Assembly (NCBI GenBank): GCA_024697405.1
Contig: JAILFU010000142.1
Span: 1-34,485 of the forward strand
Direction of reading: 5' to 3'
DNA: 34,485 nt
Source of the DNA: Prevotella sp.
Lineage (GTDB): Bacteria > Bacteroidota > Bacteroidia > Bacteroidales > Bacteroidaceae
Shown: one piece after another, positions 25,924 to 33,698 of the stretch
Layout of the letters: every line of letters begins with the position of its first letter
How positions within the stretch are numbered: position 1 is the stretch's first letter
Made by a program: the position numbers and the translations under genes
Notes under the pieces: model-generated
Databases searched by the model: none
What the model was told of the DNA's origin: nothing
Seen by the model: the letters and a program-made list of their open reading frames with translations, nothing else

Positions 25924-25958
25924 CCCCTCCCCTATATAGGGGAGGGGTAGGGGTGGGG
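25924..25958 (+). repeat. Palindrome plus G-quadruplex motif, plus strand
   Basis: A perfect 24-bp palindrome (25924-25947) overlaps GGGGAGGGGTAGGGGTGGGG (25939-25958): four G4 runs with loops of 1, 2 and 1 base, a textbook parallel quadruplex candidate. Confidence 0.9.
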
Positions 25959-26021
25959 TCTCTAACTTCCTTCAGCGAGTTTAACATCGGCTGTGTTTTC
26001 TCGGCGGGGAAAAGTTACAAA

Positions 26022-26056
26022 CCCCACCCCTGCCCCTCCCCTGTATAGGGGAGGGG
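26022..26056 (-). repeat. Palindrome plus G-quadruplex motif, minus strand
   Basis: The inverted partner: GGGGAGGGGCAGGGGTGGGG on the minus strand (26022-26041), overlapping a palindrome with one mismatch pair (26033-26056). Confidence 0.9.
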
Positions 26057-26328
26057 AAAGGCTACGGGTAGGCGACCGCAGGTCGGGAATGCGGCTGCCG
26101 CCGGAGACGCTCCGGGTCAACTGCTATATTATTGCTATAACTTTTCGCGCGCGTACGCGCGTAATAAAAGTGGAAAAAAGAAGCTACAGGCGCTACCTTG
26201 GCATCTAACCAGCTGGAATGCAAACCGTTATCGGTAGCTACAAGCCTCCATTTCGCGCTACCGCTGTAGCTACAACATCTGCCACCGGCCTTTTCTGCTC
26301 AATTCTCTAGAGAATTCATCCAAAAAGT

Positions 26329-26429
26329 GCCGCCGTTTGGAAAAATACTGCCGCCGTTTGGGAAAATACTAACGCTATTTTGAAAAATACTGCCGCCGTT
26401 TGGAGAAATACTGCCACCGTTTTCCACCT
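26329..26429. repeat. 21-bp array of element B, four full units plus one decayed
   Basis: Units start at 26329, 26350, 26371, 26392 and 26413 with core GCCGCCGTTTGGAAAAATAC, i.e. the reverse complement of the element A unit. The third unit is degenerate (AACGCTATTTTG) yet keeps 21-bp spacing. Confidence 0.95.
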
Positions 26430-26442
26430 TGCTCTTCCCACA

Positions 26443-26487
26443 GACTTTGCCGCATGTAACATTCCCCATGTTACACACGGCAAAGTC
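26443..26487. other. Long hairpin inside element B
   Basis: GACTTTGCCGCATGTAAC (26443-26460) and GTTACACACGGCAAAGTC (26470-26487) form an 18-bp stem with two mismatched positions and a 9-base loop. Element A lacks it, so it is an insertion in B or a loss in A. Confidence 0.85.
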
Positions 26488-26717
26488 GTTGTCTCAGCCT
26501 GTAGCTACTAAAGTAGCTCGCTTTCAAGACCTATAGCTACAGACAACACCCTGCAAGCCAGCAGGTTAACCCCAAAAGTAGCGCATGTAGCGCCTATTTT
26601 ACACTCTTATATACGCGTGTACGCGCGCGAGAAAAATGAAACTTATCTTAATAATTCGAGAATCTATATGGCTCTTCAGAAATCGTATTGAAGAGGCATG
26701 GAGAGCCTTATGATTAA

Positions 26718-27197
26718 TCAGCGGTCAACGCTAACTATGAACTCTACAGAATCGCATACTATTTTGGGACGCAAGGCCCAGAAATGATAGTATAGCCCGA
26801 CGGCTAAGGTTGCATCAGCGATGCGCTTTAACCGAATGTTGATTTTGGCAGTACGGACTACAACGTTATGACTGATGAGCACTTGATATCCTGCGTTACC
26901 AAAATATCTGCCGACAACAAGTGAATAATTCTTGAAATCTATGTTCGGTGGGGTGATGCTGTCTTTACATATAGCCATTAACTCCTCTTGGCTGTTCACC
27001 AACACGAAATAGTTTTCCATGAAGTAGTCTATCCTGCCGTTCTTCAGGGTTTTGAAGAAATACGGAGATTCCGCATATGGTATGGCTGTCTGCTCCATTT
27101 CCAGCCCCATATTGTCGTCTTCATTGTCACAGCCAGCCATGAGCAATAAGAGCAAAGGGAGAAACAATACCCTTGCTACATTCCAGCACCATTTCAT
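26718..27197 (-). CDS. Hypothetical lipoprotein, 159 aa
   Basis: From ATG 27197 the product has a lipoprotein signal (MKWCWNVARVLFLPL, lipobox MAGC, Cys23) and a mature part of ~136 residues rich in beta-type segments (FKNYSLVVGRYFGNAGYQVL, AKINIRLKRI, YHFWALRPK). I recognise no family. It follows the S8 protease gene by a few bases and is probably co-transcribed with it; upstream ATGs at 27212 or 27218 would overlap the protease stop. An exported partner or inhibitor of the protease would fit the position, but nothing in the sequence demonstrates that. Base composition is AT-rich like its neighbours. Between its stop and element B (26636-26717) only a weak stem (GGCTCT/AGAGCC) is visible. 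Confidence 0.7.
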   Translation of the reverse strand: MKWCWNVARVLFLPLLLLLMAGCDNEDDNMGLEMEQTAIPYAESPYFFKTLKNGRIDYFMENYFVLVNSQEELMAICKDSITPPNIDFKNYSLVVGRYFGNAGYQVLISHNVVVRTAKINIRLKRIADATLAVGLYYHFWALRPKIVCDSVEFIVSVDR

Positions 27198-27201
27198 TCT
27201 G

Positions 27202-29124
27202 TTATAATCCATAAACAAATTGTTTATTCGTATCTGTTATATGCCTGTCTGCCAAAGCAATCTCTATAGGTTCCATTCCAATTATTATGAATTGAAAAGT
27301 GTTGCAACTGTTGGGGAATGTTCCCGTGACAGTTAGTCTTGCATCAATATTATTACGAGGATTCTCGCCCTCAGGGGCATTGTTAATAATAGGACTCAAA
27401 TACCTAAAGCTAAATGTAATTGTGTCATCATTATGAGTCCAGTTCGAAATATTCCCATTAGTGACAGAATGTGAAATAGTGGCGTTTCTAAAACTATCTG
27501 ACTTCAATGTGATAGTTCCTTTCTTCTGAAGATAAATTTTGTCCCCACTATGAAGCGGCGTAATGCTAGTACCGGGATATATAAAATTGGGAAAGGTGAA
27601 GCCATCCTGTTGGTAAGTTCCTATGAAGTCTTTGCCACTATCGAAATCTTTCGAGAGAGTCTTGATTACTACACCTGCTTTCCAAATGGTAGCAACCAAT
27701 TTGTTCAAAAAAAATGGTTTATTGGCATTGATTATCGTGCATTGATTTGACAATGGTGTATTGGACTGAATCTGCAAAGGAGACGAGGAAGGGTCATCCC
27801 AACTCCAGGAAACGGTATAGCCGCTAGGAAGGCAAGGGACACTATAGACAGAGGTTCCGCATGGTATATCAGGACCAGAAATATAAATAGTGTTTAGAAG
27901 CGTTGAATATGCGTCCAAAAGCCCATAACCGGTTTCTGAGTTCCAGCCGTTTGAGTCATAAGTATATCCTCCAAGTTTAGAACAAGAAGATCTAAGTATG
28001 TCTCTAATTTCTGTCGGTTTCAAGCTGGGCCGGACAGATAGCATCAATGCGATAGTACCTGTAACTTGTGGAGCAGCGAATGATGTTTTCTCAAATAAAT
28101 TATAACCTCCTACATCAGTAGACCTAATGGATACTCCAGGAGCTACAATATCCAAACCATCACCATAATTTGAGAAAGAACATCTATACGAACTACTCCC
28201 ATCAACTGCCCCGACAGCAATCACATGTGGATTTGACGCAGGATATTTAATCATATTATCGCTATCATTTCCAGTGGCTGCTACTAATGATACATCGTTA
28301 TTAAAAGCATAGTTAATAGCAATATCTATTTCTGGAAAGTTTGTACTTGGGCTAGTAAAACTCATATTAATCACTTTTGCGCCATTATCTACTGCTGCTA
28401 TTATCGCATCGTCAACTGATGACATGTCAACAAGTAGCGATTCAGCAACACAATAAGGGATAATTGTTACTCCAGAACAATTCATACCACCAGAAATACC
28501 AGCAATGCCCCTCGAATTATTTGTTTTAGCGCCAATTATTCCTGCGACGCCCGTTCCATGAAAATCAGGTGACACTACGTTCTGCGTATTATAGATAAAA
28601 TTATATCCCAGATTCGCATTGATATTACTATACGTGTCATTTCCTATCCCTATGTCGCTGTGATTCCTGTCAACCTCAGTATCTAAAACAGCAACTTTTA
28701 TGTTCTGATTCCCGGTCGTGAAATCCCACGCCTTAAACATGTTGATTTGACCAAGATACCATTGTCGTGATAATAGTGAGTCATTGGGAGTTAGACATAA
28801 TTCACCATATTCTGCAAACTTTACTATTTCGAATTCCTTTCTTTGCTCTAAATCTATTTTGAATTGTTCTATGTCAACACCTTTTGGCACAGAAATATCC
28901 GCAAAACCAAACTTATTAGAACGTATTGGGGTTAAATCACGGCATAATGTGTGTCCTGTCTTAAGTTTCACCGTGACAACAGATTCATTAACTAAACGCG
29001 TAGTTGTTTTATCACAAATATACAGTTTCCCAGAAACTCTTTTCAAGAAATAATCATTGGCTAAACTAGGCGTTGTGATTCCTACAACAAAAGCAAAAAA
29101 GATTAAGAATACTTTATTTTTCAT
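27202..29124 (-). CDS. Secreted S8 (subtilisin-family) serine protease
   Basis: The 640-residue preproprotein has a signal peptide (MKNKVFLIFFAFVVG), a pro-region to ~125 and a subtilase domain ~125-455 with the full catalytic set: Asp148 (VAVLDTEVD), His189 (FHGTGVAGIIGA), oxyanion Asn286 (AATGNDSDN) and Ser348 (EKTSFAAPQVTGT, where the usual Gly-Thr-Ser is Lys-Thr-Ser). The C-terminal ~185 residues are beta-rich and unassigned; no typical sorting tail was recognised. Start 29124 lies behind a near-perfect promoter (29158-29189); an in-frame start at 29310 would code an implausible leader. It heads a two-gene unit with the downstream lipoprotein. The AT-rich composition contrasts with the core region. 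Confidence 0.93.
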   Translation of the reverse strand: MKNKVFLIFFAFVVGITTPSLANDYFLKRVSGKLYICDKTTTRLVNESVVTVKLKTGHTLCRDLTPIRSNKFGFADISVPKGVDIEQFKIDLEQRKEFEIVKFAEYGELCLTPNDSLLSRQWYLGQINMFKAWDFTTGNQNIKVAVLDTEVDRNHSDIGIGNDTYSNINANLGYNFIYNTQNVVSPDFHGTGVAGIIGAKTNNSRGIAGISGGMNCSGVTIIPYCVAESLLVDMSSVDDAIIAAVDNGAKVINMSFTSPSTNFPEIDIAINYAFNNDVSLVAATGNDSDNMIKYPASNPHVIAVGAVDGSSSYRCSFSNYGDGLDIVAPGVSIRSTDVGGYNLFEKTSFAAPQVTGTIALMLSVRPSLKPTEIRDILRSSCSKLGGYTYDSNGWNSETGYGLLDAYSTLLNTIYISGPDIPCGTSVYSVPCLPSGYTVSWSWDDPSSSPLQIQSNTPLSNQCTIINANKPFFLNKLVATIWKAGVVIKTLSKDFDSGKDFIGTYQQDGFTFPNFIYPGTSITPLHSGDKIYLQKKGTITLKSDSFRNATISHSVTNGNISNWTHNDDTITFSFRYLSPIINNAPEGENPRNNIDARLTVTGTFPNSCNTFQFIIIGMEPIEIALADRHITDTNKQFVYGL

Positions 29125-29157
29125 ATTAGTATAGTTTAGACGATTAAAATCTAATTG

Positions 29158-29189
29158 CAAAGATATAAAGAATGTATGACACCGCCAAA
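29158..29189 (-). promoter_or_regulatory. Promoter for the S8 protease
   Basis: On the minus strand TTTG (29186-29189), a 20-bp gap, then TATCTTTG (29158-29165): an exact Bacteroidetes consensus with a ~27-base leader. The rest of the gap to the DUF3244 gene (29190-29378) shows no gene. Confidence 0.85.
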
Positions 29190-29378
29190 TATAAAGCAAA
29201 AATAATTGAAGTGACAACAAGCAACTCCTGTTTTCTACCGCAAGACAATTTCCGCTAAAGGCAATCATCAACTGACCACAGGCCGAAAGTGCGAAGAAAC
29301 ACATCGCCACTACGATGAAATGGACTTTTTTTCATAGCTTTTTGCTTTTAAATGGTTAGAAATTATAAATAGGAGGGA

Positions 29379-29404
29379 GGAGGCACTATGGCCTCCGTGC
29401 CTCC
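29379..29404 (-). terminator. Putative terminator after the DUF3244 gene
   Basis: GGAGGCAC (29379-29386) and GTGCCTCC (29397-29404) form a perfect 8-bp stem with a 10-base loop, 13 bases downstream of the gene on the minus strand. The following minus-strand sequence is TCCCTCCTATTTAT, only moderately T-rich. Confidence 0.5.
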
Positions 29405-29417
29405 GAAAAAACGTTTT

Positions 29418-29776
29418 TTACAATGACACTTCACCTTTATAATAATATGTTGTAGCCATAAGACGTAATTCGTATGTACCATACAGAGAAGTTGGGAGAA
29501 ATGCTTGTGTAGTCCCAGAAGGTAAAAATGTTGTATATACAACATTACCTGTTTCGTTGCGTAATTCAAGCAAATAGTCCACTGATGTGGTTGGAAGGGT
29601 AAGGACATAATCATCCAATGTAGCCATCAATGGGATTGGTGGGTTCTTCGTGTTTCCATTACCTGCTGGCTGTAGATCAATAATTTCTAAGGGAACAATC
29701 TGCAATTCTTGCATAGAAGCAAACGAAAGCCCTACTACTCCAAAAATAAAGAGCAAAACATAACTAACTTTTTCAT
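29418..29776 (-). pseudogene. DUF3244-like small secreted protein with a frameshift in the signal peptide
   Basis: From ~29756 downward the frame encodes a DUF3244-type beta-sandwich (ATLDDYVLTLPTTSVDYLLEL, GNVVYTTFLPSGTTQAF, YGTYELRLMATTYYYKGEVSL), about 112 residues with no ATG at its start, only TTG. The ATG at 29776, well placed behind a strong promoter, reads MKKLVMFCSLFLE and then stops. One extra T in the T4 run at 29755-29758 would join the frames as MKKLVMFLLFIFGVVGLSF, a perfect signal peptide. It is therefore a one-base deletion, a slippage-controlled gene, or a sequencing error. DUF3244 proteins often accompany secreted proteases in Bacteroidales, as here. Confidence 0.75.
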
Positions 29777-29814
29777 TTTACATATAATTTAAGTTAATAA
29801 TAGAATTGACGCTG

Positions 29815-29846
29815 CAAAAATAGCATTTTAATCTTTGCATAACAAA
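29815..29846 (-). promoter_or_regulatory. Promoter for the DUF3244 gene
   Basis: On the minus strand TTTG (29843-29846), a 20-bp gap, TATTTTTG (29815-29822). The -33 box overlaps the T tract of the terminator just upstream. Confidence 0.8.
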
Positions 29847-29879
29847 AAAGATTTTGGAAGATTACCTTCCAAAATCTTT
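29847..29879 (-). terminator. Rho-independent terminator of the TPR regulator gene
   Basis: A perfect 14-bp stem (AAAGATTTTGGAAG / CTTCCAAAATCTTT) with a 5-base loop lies ~27 bases past the stop. On the minus strand it is followed by further Ts (TTTGTT). Confidence 0.85.
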
Positions 29880-29905
29880 CAAAGTCATTTCTAACCCCCA
29901 AATCC

Positions 29906-31546
29906 CTATTTTATGCTCATTATCCGTCTGTCGAAATCCTTTGGAGTTCCTTCCACTCCAAAGACTCTTAGCAATAATCGTCTGCGCAGGTTAGACGCAT
30001 AACCATCTGAGATTCCTGTCAATTTGCAAATATCGGCAGGCTGAAAATGTAGACGAATCAGCATACAGACATCGTACTCAATAGAGCGTAGTGTATGATT
30101 AGCAGTATTTAGAGAATTATAGAAAGAAGGAATTTCCTGATTGATGAGGGTTTTCAAATCTTTGAAATCTTGTAAGGTCGCTTTAAGTGGTGGATTTGTA
30201 AGGGTTAAATCCAACAGGTGTTTTGCGATGGAAGAATCCAGCAATCTCTTTTCCAAAGTTTCCTGCCGATGTTTCTGTACTTTATCCATATAGTAAATAA
30301 TGCGGCTCTGCAATTCTAGAATCTCAGCATTCTTTTTCTTCAGCAGTTCTTCTGATACTTGGTTTTCTTCAGAATGAAGTTCCAATAGTTCGGTCTGTGC
30401 CCGTTCTAAACTCTCTAAATCATGCTGATATTGCTTCAGAAGCAATTCCTTCCTTTTACGGTAGTTAAAGAAAAACACTCCTGCTATTAAAACTGTAACA
30501 GACATAAAGCATAAGATAAGCAATATCAAAGAATAAGCTTTTTGAGCTTCCTTTTCTTTCTGTTCCGCTAGTAGTTTCTTGTGGTTATAATTATACGATG
30601 CCAGGAAACGCTGTATATTCTGCATTTCAGAAAGGGAGTAGGCGGAATCATTTAACTCGTATCCGATTGTTGCATATTTTGCAATAGAATCAGAGTTCCC
30701 ACGATATTTGTAAACATCTTGCAACCCTTTGTTCCCCGCTATCTGGTTGTTTAGATCTTTGCCGCATACTAATTCTTTCCGAAATAGTTTCTCGGCAGAG
30801 TCAACTTTATTGACAGAAAGAAGATATTGGCCTTTGATATAGTAGAATATTTCACGACCCGTTTGGACATTTCCATTCTCGTCTACCAATCCTGATTGCA
30901 ATTCATAGTTTTCAAGGTAGTGTTTTGCCTTGGCATTTTGTTTTTTCTCCAGGAGTGGTACAACTATTGAAATTAGGGTCATAGAAGAATAATCAACCCT
31001 TCCTATATCTTCATATAATTTAGCCGCAGCTTCCTTTACATAAATAGCAGAATCTTCTAATTTCAAATATCTATATGCTCCGGATTGTTGAGCATAACAC
31101 TCTATGGCCTGAAGCGTATCCTTTGCTTTCCATGCATAGTATGATGCTTGACTCAATTCCCTTATTTCACTACGAGGCTGTATTTGCCTATGAAAAATGA
31201 TTGCGCTTTGGGCATGAATCCTGCTCAGCTTAGCAAAGTCACAATCGGCTAAAGTGGTATCTGCTATGTCTGCGGCAAGAAAGTATGTCTCAAGGGCGCG
31301 TGGGAGTTCGCCCATGTCTGCGTATGTTCGTCCGAGGATATAGTGGGCGCGCATGCGCTCGTTGGAGTCGCCGTGGCGGTCGAAATACCGGACGAGGTGC
31401 TCGGCCAGCGAGTCGTTCTGCATCACGCTGTCGGCACGGTTCATCCGCTCCTGCTCCTCCAGCTGCCGGATCATCTGCTCGTGGCTCTCGCCGCAGGCGG
31501 TAAGAAGCAGGAGCAACACGAAGGAAAAAACACCGTAACGTAACAT
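29906..31546 (-). CDS. TPR membrane-anchored regulator with C-terminal helix-turn-helix
   Basis: The 546-residue protein has a lipoprotein-type signal (LLLLTACGE, Cys18), TPR-like helices at ~60-330 (MRAHYILGRTYADMGELPRALETYFLAA), one membrane span at ~338-362 (YSLILLILCFMSVTVLIAGVFFF), a coiled coil ~365-450, and a C-terminal region (EYDVCMLIRLHFQPADICKLTGI, YASNLRRRLLLRVFG) that looks like a LuxR-type DNA-binding helix-turn-helix. This architecture is a Bacteroidetes family of TPR sensor-regulators. It lies upstream of, and on the same strand as, the DUF3244 and protease genes and ends in a strong terminator, so control of those genes is plausible. Odd: the first ~85 codons are GC-rich and the remainder AT-rich, with a sharp change near 31285. 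Confidence 0.85.
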   Translation of the reverse strand: MLRYGVFSFVLLLLLTACGESHEQMIRQLEEQERMNRADSVMQNDSLAEHLVRYFDRHGDSNERMRAHYILGRTYADMGELPRALETYFLAADIADTTLADCDFAKLSRIHAQSAIIFHRQIQPRSEIRELSQASYYAWKAKDTLQAIECYAQQSGAYRYLKLEDSAIYVKEAAAKLYEDIGRVDYSSMTLISIVVPLLEKKQNAKAKHYLENYELQSGLVDENGNVQTGREIFYYIKGQYLLSVNKVDSAEKLFRKELVCGKDLNNQIAGNKGLQDVYKYRGNSDSIAKYATIGYELNDSAYSLSEMQNIQRFLASYNYNHKKLLAEQKEKEAQKAYSLILLILCFMSVTVLIAGVFFFNYRKRKELLLKQYQHDLESLERAQTELLELHSEENQVSEELLKKKNAEILELQSRIIYYMDKVQKHRQETLEKRLLDSSIAKHLLDLTLTNPPLKATLQDFKDLKTLINQEIPSFYNSLNTANHTLRSIEYDVCMLIRLHFQPADICKLTGISDGYASNLRRRLLLRVFGVEGTPKDFDRRIMSIK

Positions 31547-31562
31547 TGTCTGCCGTCTGTTT

Positions 31563-31658
31563 GTCCTTATGTCCTTATGTCTTTATGTTCTTATGTTCTT
31601 ATGTCCTTATGTCCAATTGCCCTTATGTCCTTATGTCCAATTGTACTTTTGTTCTTAT
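31563..31658. repeat. Octamer array (GTCCTTAT-type)x12
   Basis: Twelve 8-bp units, e.g. GTCCTTAT, GTTCTTAT, GTCCAATT, fill the space between the TPR gene start and the stop of the upstream AAA gene (stop at 31664-31666). No promoter box was found in it. Confidence 0.95.
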
Positions 31659-31663
31659 GTCAA

Positions 31664-33240
31664 TCACAACGTCCAGTGCTCTATTTGGCAGCTGTGGGTC
31701 TTCGCCTCGCGGTCGTAGCTGATGCCGCAGAGCAGGATGTCGCCCGTGTAGTCGGCCACCTTCTCGGGGTAGTGCTTCTGATGGATTTGGTCGATGGCAG
31801 TTCCAACTGTCTTGTCGTACTTCAGCTCGATGACCACGGCGGGCTTATTGACATTCTTGCGGGGAATCAGCACCAGGTCTGCATAGCCGTCGCCCGTCTG
31901 ATACTCCCGGTGCACATGGAAGTCGTTGCGGGCGGCATAGAAGGCCAGGCTGATGACGCAGGCCATGCTGTTCTCGTCGTAATACTTGAACAGGCTGACC
32001 TCCTGGCGGTGCACCCGCTCCACGCCGGCGGCCACGGCCTCGGCATCGCGCCGCGCAGCAGCGACTGGAGCAGGCGCTCTGAAGTCTTTATCGCTTGTAT
32101 TACACCCTGCCAGTTGGTCTTCCTCACCGCACTCTCCATCTCGATGGCCACCTCGCGGTTGGGAAGGTAGCACTCACGTGTCTCGCGGTCGTAGCTCAGG
32201 TAGCCCAGGTGTATGAGCACGGTGAGCACGTCGTCGCGACTTGTCACATCATGCAAGTCATTATTGAAGCCGACCACCCTCACTGAGCTGCGGCCTCCCG
32301 CCAGCATGTCGATGATGTCGTCGTGAAGGCCCTCATAGTTAAGCTGTATATAGGTGGCCACTGTGTCGTAGGCTGCCGTCGAGGCCCAGTAGCTCTCGCA
32401 CCATCTCTGGTTGATGGCCTGCATCACGGAGTTGGGGTTGAACATCGAATGCTCGCCACCTATCTGGTAGCCATCATACCACTTCTCCAGCTCGTCGAAG
32501 TCCATGCCGTGCTTCTCTGCTAACTGCCTCACCTCGTCTTTCGTAAAACCGAAGTAACGTGCCATCTGGGCAGGCGACACCATGGAGTACTCTATGAAGT
32601 TGTTCAGCGCCGACTGCGTTTCGTATTTCTTGATGGGCAGGATGCCCGTCATATACACAGCAGCGAAGACACGGCTGGCGTTCACATCCTTAAACATGCT
32701 GCGCAGCCAGTTCACGTACTGATCCATGGCTGTCGAACCTGACTGATGCTCCCTGCAGATAGCATCCCACTCGTCGATGATGAAGATGAACTGCTGATGC
32801 CTAGCGGTGGCAATGCGCAGCAGGCAGTCCATCAGGCTGTCTTCCGCACGGGCCTCTACGTCGGGATAGGCTTCGATGACGTCTTTCTTCAGCTTGTCTT
32901 CAATGAGGCTGACAATATCGGCATCGTGAATATTCTTCATAAAGCCGCTCATGTCAAGGTAGATGACGGGATACTTGTTGAGGTGCTGCTCGAACGACGG
33001 GTCGCTGGCTATCTGCAGGTCGGCAAATAGTGAGCGGGAGTCGCACGACTGGTCGTAGTAGGCGCAGAGCATCTTCGCCGCCATCGACTTGCCGAAGCGG
33101 CGGCAGCGCGACACGCAGCTGAAACGGCGTTCCGTATAGAGCGTGCTGTTAATCACTGCTATCATTCCCGACTTGTCGACGTACTCACTATTACGGGCAG
33201 ACTGGAACCCGGCGTTCCCGATGTTGATGTATGTTCCCAT
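31664..33240 (-). pseudogene. AAA-ATPase-like / PD-(D/E)XK nuclease protein, frameshifted
   Basis: The N-terminal ~395 residues, read from ATG 33240, form an AAA-ATPase-like domain: CRRFGKSMAAK (P-loop-like) at ~47-57 and FIFIIDEWDAI (Walker B). At ~32046-32056 the frame changes; after SERLLQSLLRG the original frame runs into meaningless Pro/Trp/Ala-rich sequence. The correct continuation, DAEAVAAGVERVHRQEVSLF, lies in another frame and leads to a PD-(D/E)XK domain (GYADLVLIPRK, AVVIELKYDK) ending at 31664. An extra GC pair within the GCGC tract at this point explains the shift. The family is abundant in Prevotella and Bacteroides; its function is unclear. Either the gene is broken or the sequence has a two-base error. 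Confidence 0.85.
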
Positions 33241-33267
33241 CTTCTATGTATTTACGATTATACGCTG

Positions 33268-33299
33268 CAAATATAAGCAAAAAAAAACGACCAGCCAAA
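33268..33299 (-). promoter_or_regulatory. Promoter for the AAA-ATPase-like gene
   Basis: Minus strand: TTTG (33296-33299), a 20-bp gap, TATATTTG (33268-33275), giving a ~20-base leader. From 33300 to 33524 I see no gene; a reverse ORF of 105 codons (33191-33508) overlaps this promoter and looks spurious. Confidence 0.85.
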
Positions 33300-33524
33300 T
33301 TTTCCACTAGAAAAGTGGAGGAAGATGGTACTTCCCCCACCTCCCCCCTCCTCACTTTGTAGAAAGAGAAACTTCCTGCTGCCATTTGGGCAAATCTTTC
33401 GGTGGAGGAGTAAGCAAAACATAGATGAGGTTGCAGGTTGATAGGAAAAACGTCAACTGCAACAAAACGATGCTTCTTCTCATCGCTTTTAAAATACTCA
33501 CAAATCACTCATTTAAAGTATCTT

Positions 33525-33698
33525 TTACTCCCGAAAGCTTTCATCCACTATTACTCGGAAGTTCATGGCCCTCAGCTCCTGATAGCCGTACGTATGGATG
33601 TAGGTCTTGACGGAATCCTGCAGGTTTTCGTCAATGACTTCTCCGATAGTCTTATCACCCATGAATTTCTCGGCGACGGCTACAGTACTCAAATTCAT
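33525..33698 (-). CDS. Small hypothetical ORF, 57 aa
   Basis: From ATG 33698 the minus strand encodes 57 residues (MNLSTVAVAEKFMGDKTIGE, then VIDENLQDSVKTYIHTYGYQ) ending in a TAA at 33525-33527. It overlaps the 3' end of the preceding gene by 44 bases in another frame. Composition looks protein-like, with amphipathic segments and no signal peptide. It may be a small gene coupled to the preceding one or a fragment of a larger lost gene; I recognise no family. Confidence 0.35.
   Translation of the reverse strand: MNLSTVAVAEKFMGDKTIGEVIDENLQDSVKTYIHTYGYQELRAMNFRVIVDESFRE

Larger units (their letters stand above)
25878..26135. repeat. Inverted-repeat element with paired G-quadruplex motifs (258 bp)
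   Basis: Terminal 21-bp inverted repeats lie at 25878-25898 and 26115-26135 with one mismatch (both contain ATATAGCAGTTGACC in one orientation). Inside, a second, longer inverted pair covers ~25922-25979 and ~26000-26058. Each of these arms contains a 24-bp palindrome of the CCCCTCCCCTAT/ATAGGGGAGGGG type followed by GGGGTGGGGT. The only ORF crossing it (71 codons from 25993) looks spurious. It abuts element B. Confidence 0.85.
26142..26635. repeat. Inverted-repeat element B (~494 bp), inverted relative of element A
   Basis: The left arm (26142-26201) and right arm (26571-26635) are imperfect inverted copies: a CGCGCGCGTAC run, an A-rich stretch, then GCTACAGGCGCTACCTTGG / GCGCTACATGCGCTACTTTTGG. 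Its plus strand aligns with the reverse complement of element A. Matching blocks are GTAGCTA.A..CTCCATT then GCGCTACC and TGTAGCTACA on one side of the array, and GCCTGTAGCTAC then GTAGCTC and TAGCTACAGACA on the other. It contains its own 21-bp array and an additional long hairpin not found in A. Confidence 0.85.

Noticed and set aside
25993..26208. 71-codon plus-strand ORF across the G-rich element into element B
   Set aside because: Runs through three different repeat structures, no promoter, Arg-rich shadow translation.
29163..29310. N-terminal extension of the S8 protease to 29310
   Set aside because: Crosses the consensus promoter at 29158-29189 and lacks a sensible sequence; the ATG at 29124 opens a good signal peptide.
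33191..33508. 105-codon minus-strand ORF upstream of the AAA gene
   Set aside because: Overlaps a consensus promoter and the start of the AAA gene in another frame; no protein-like features.
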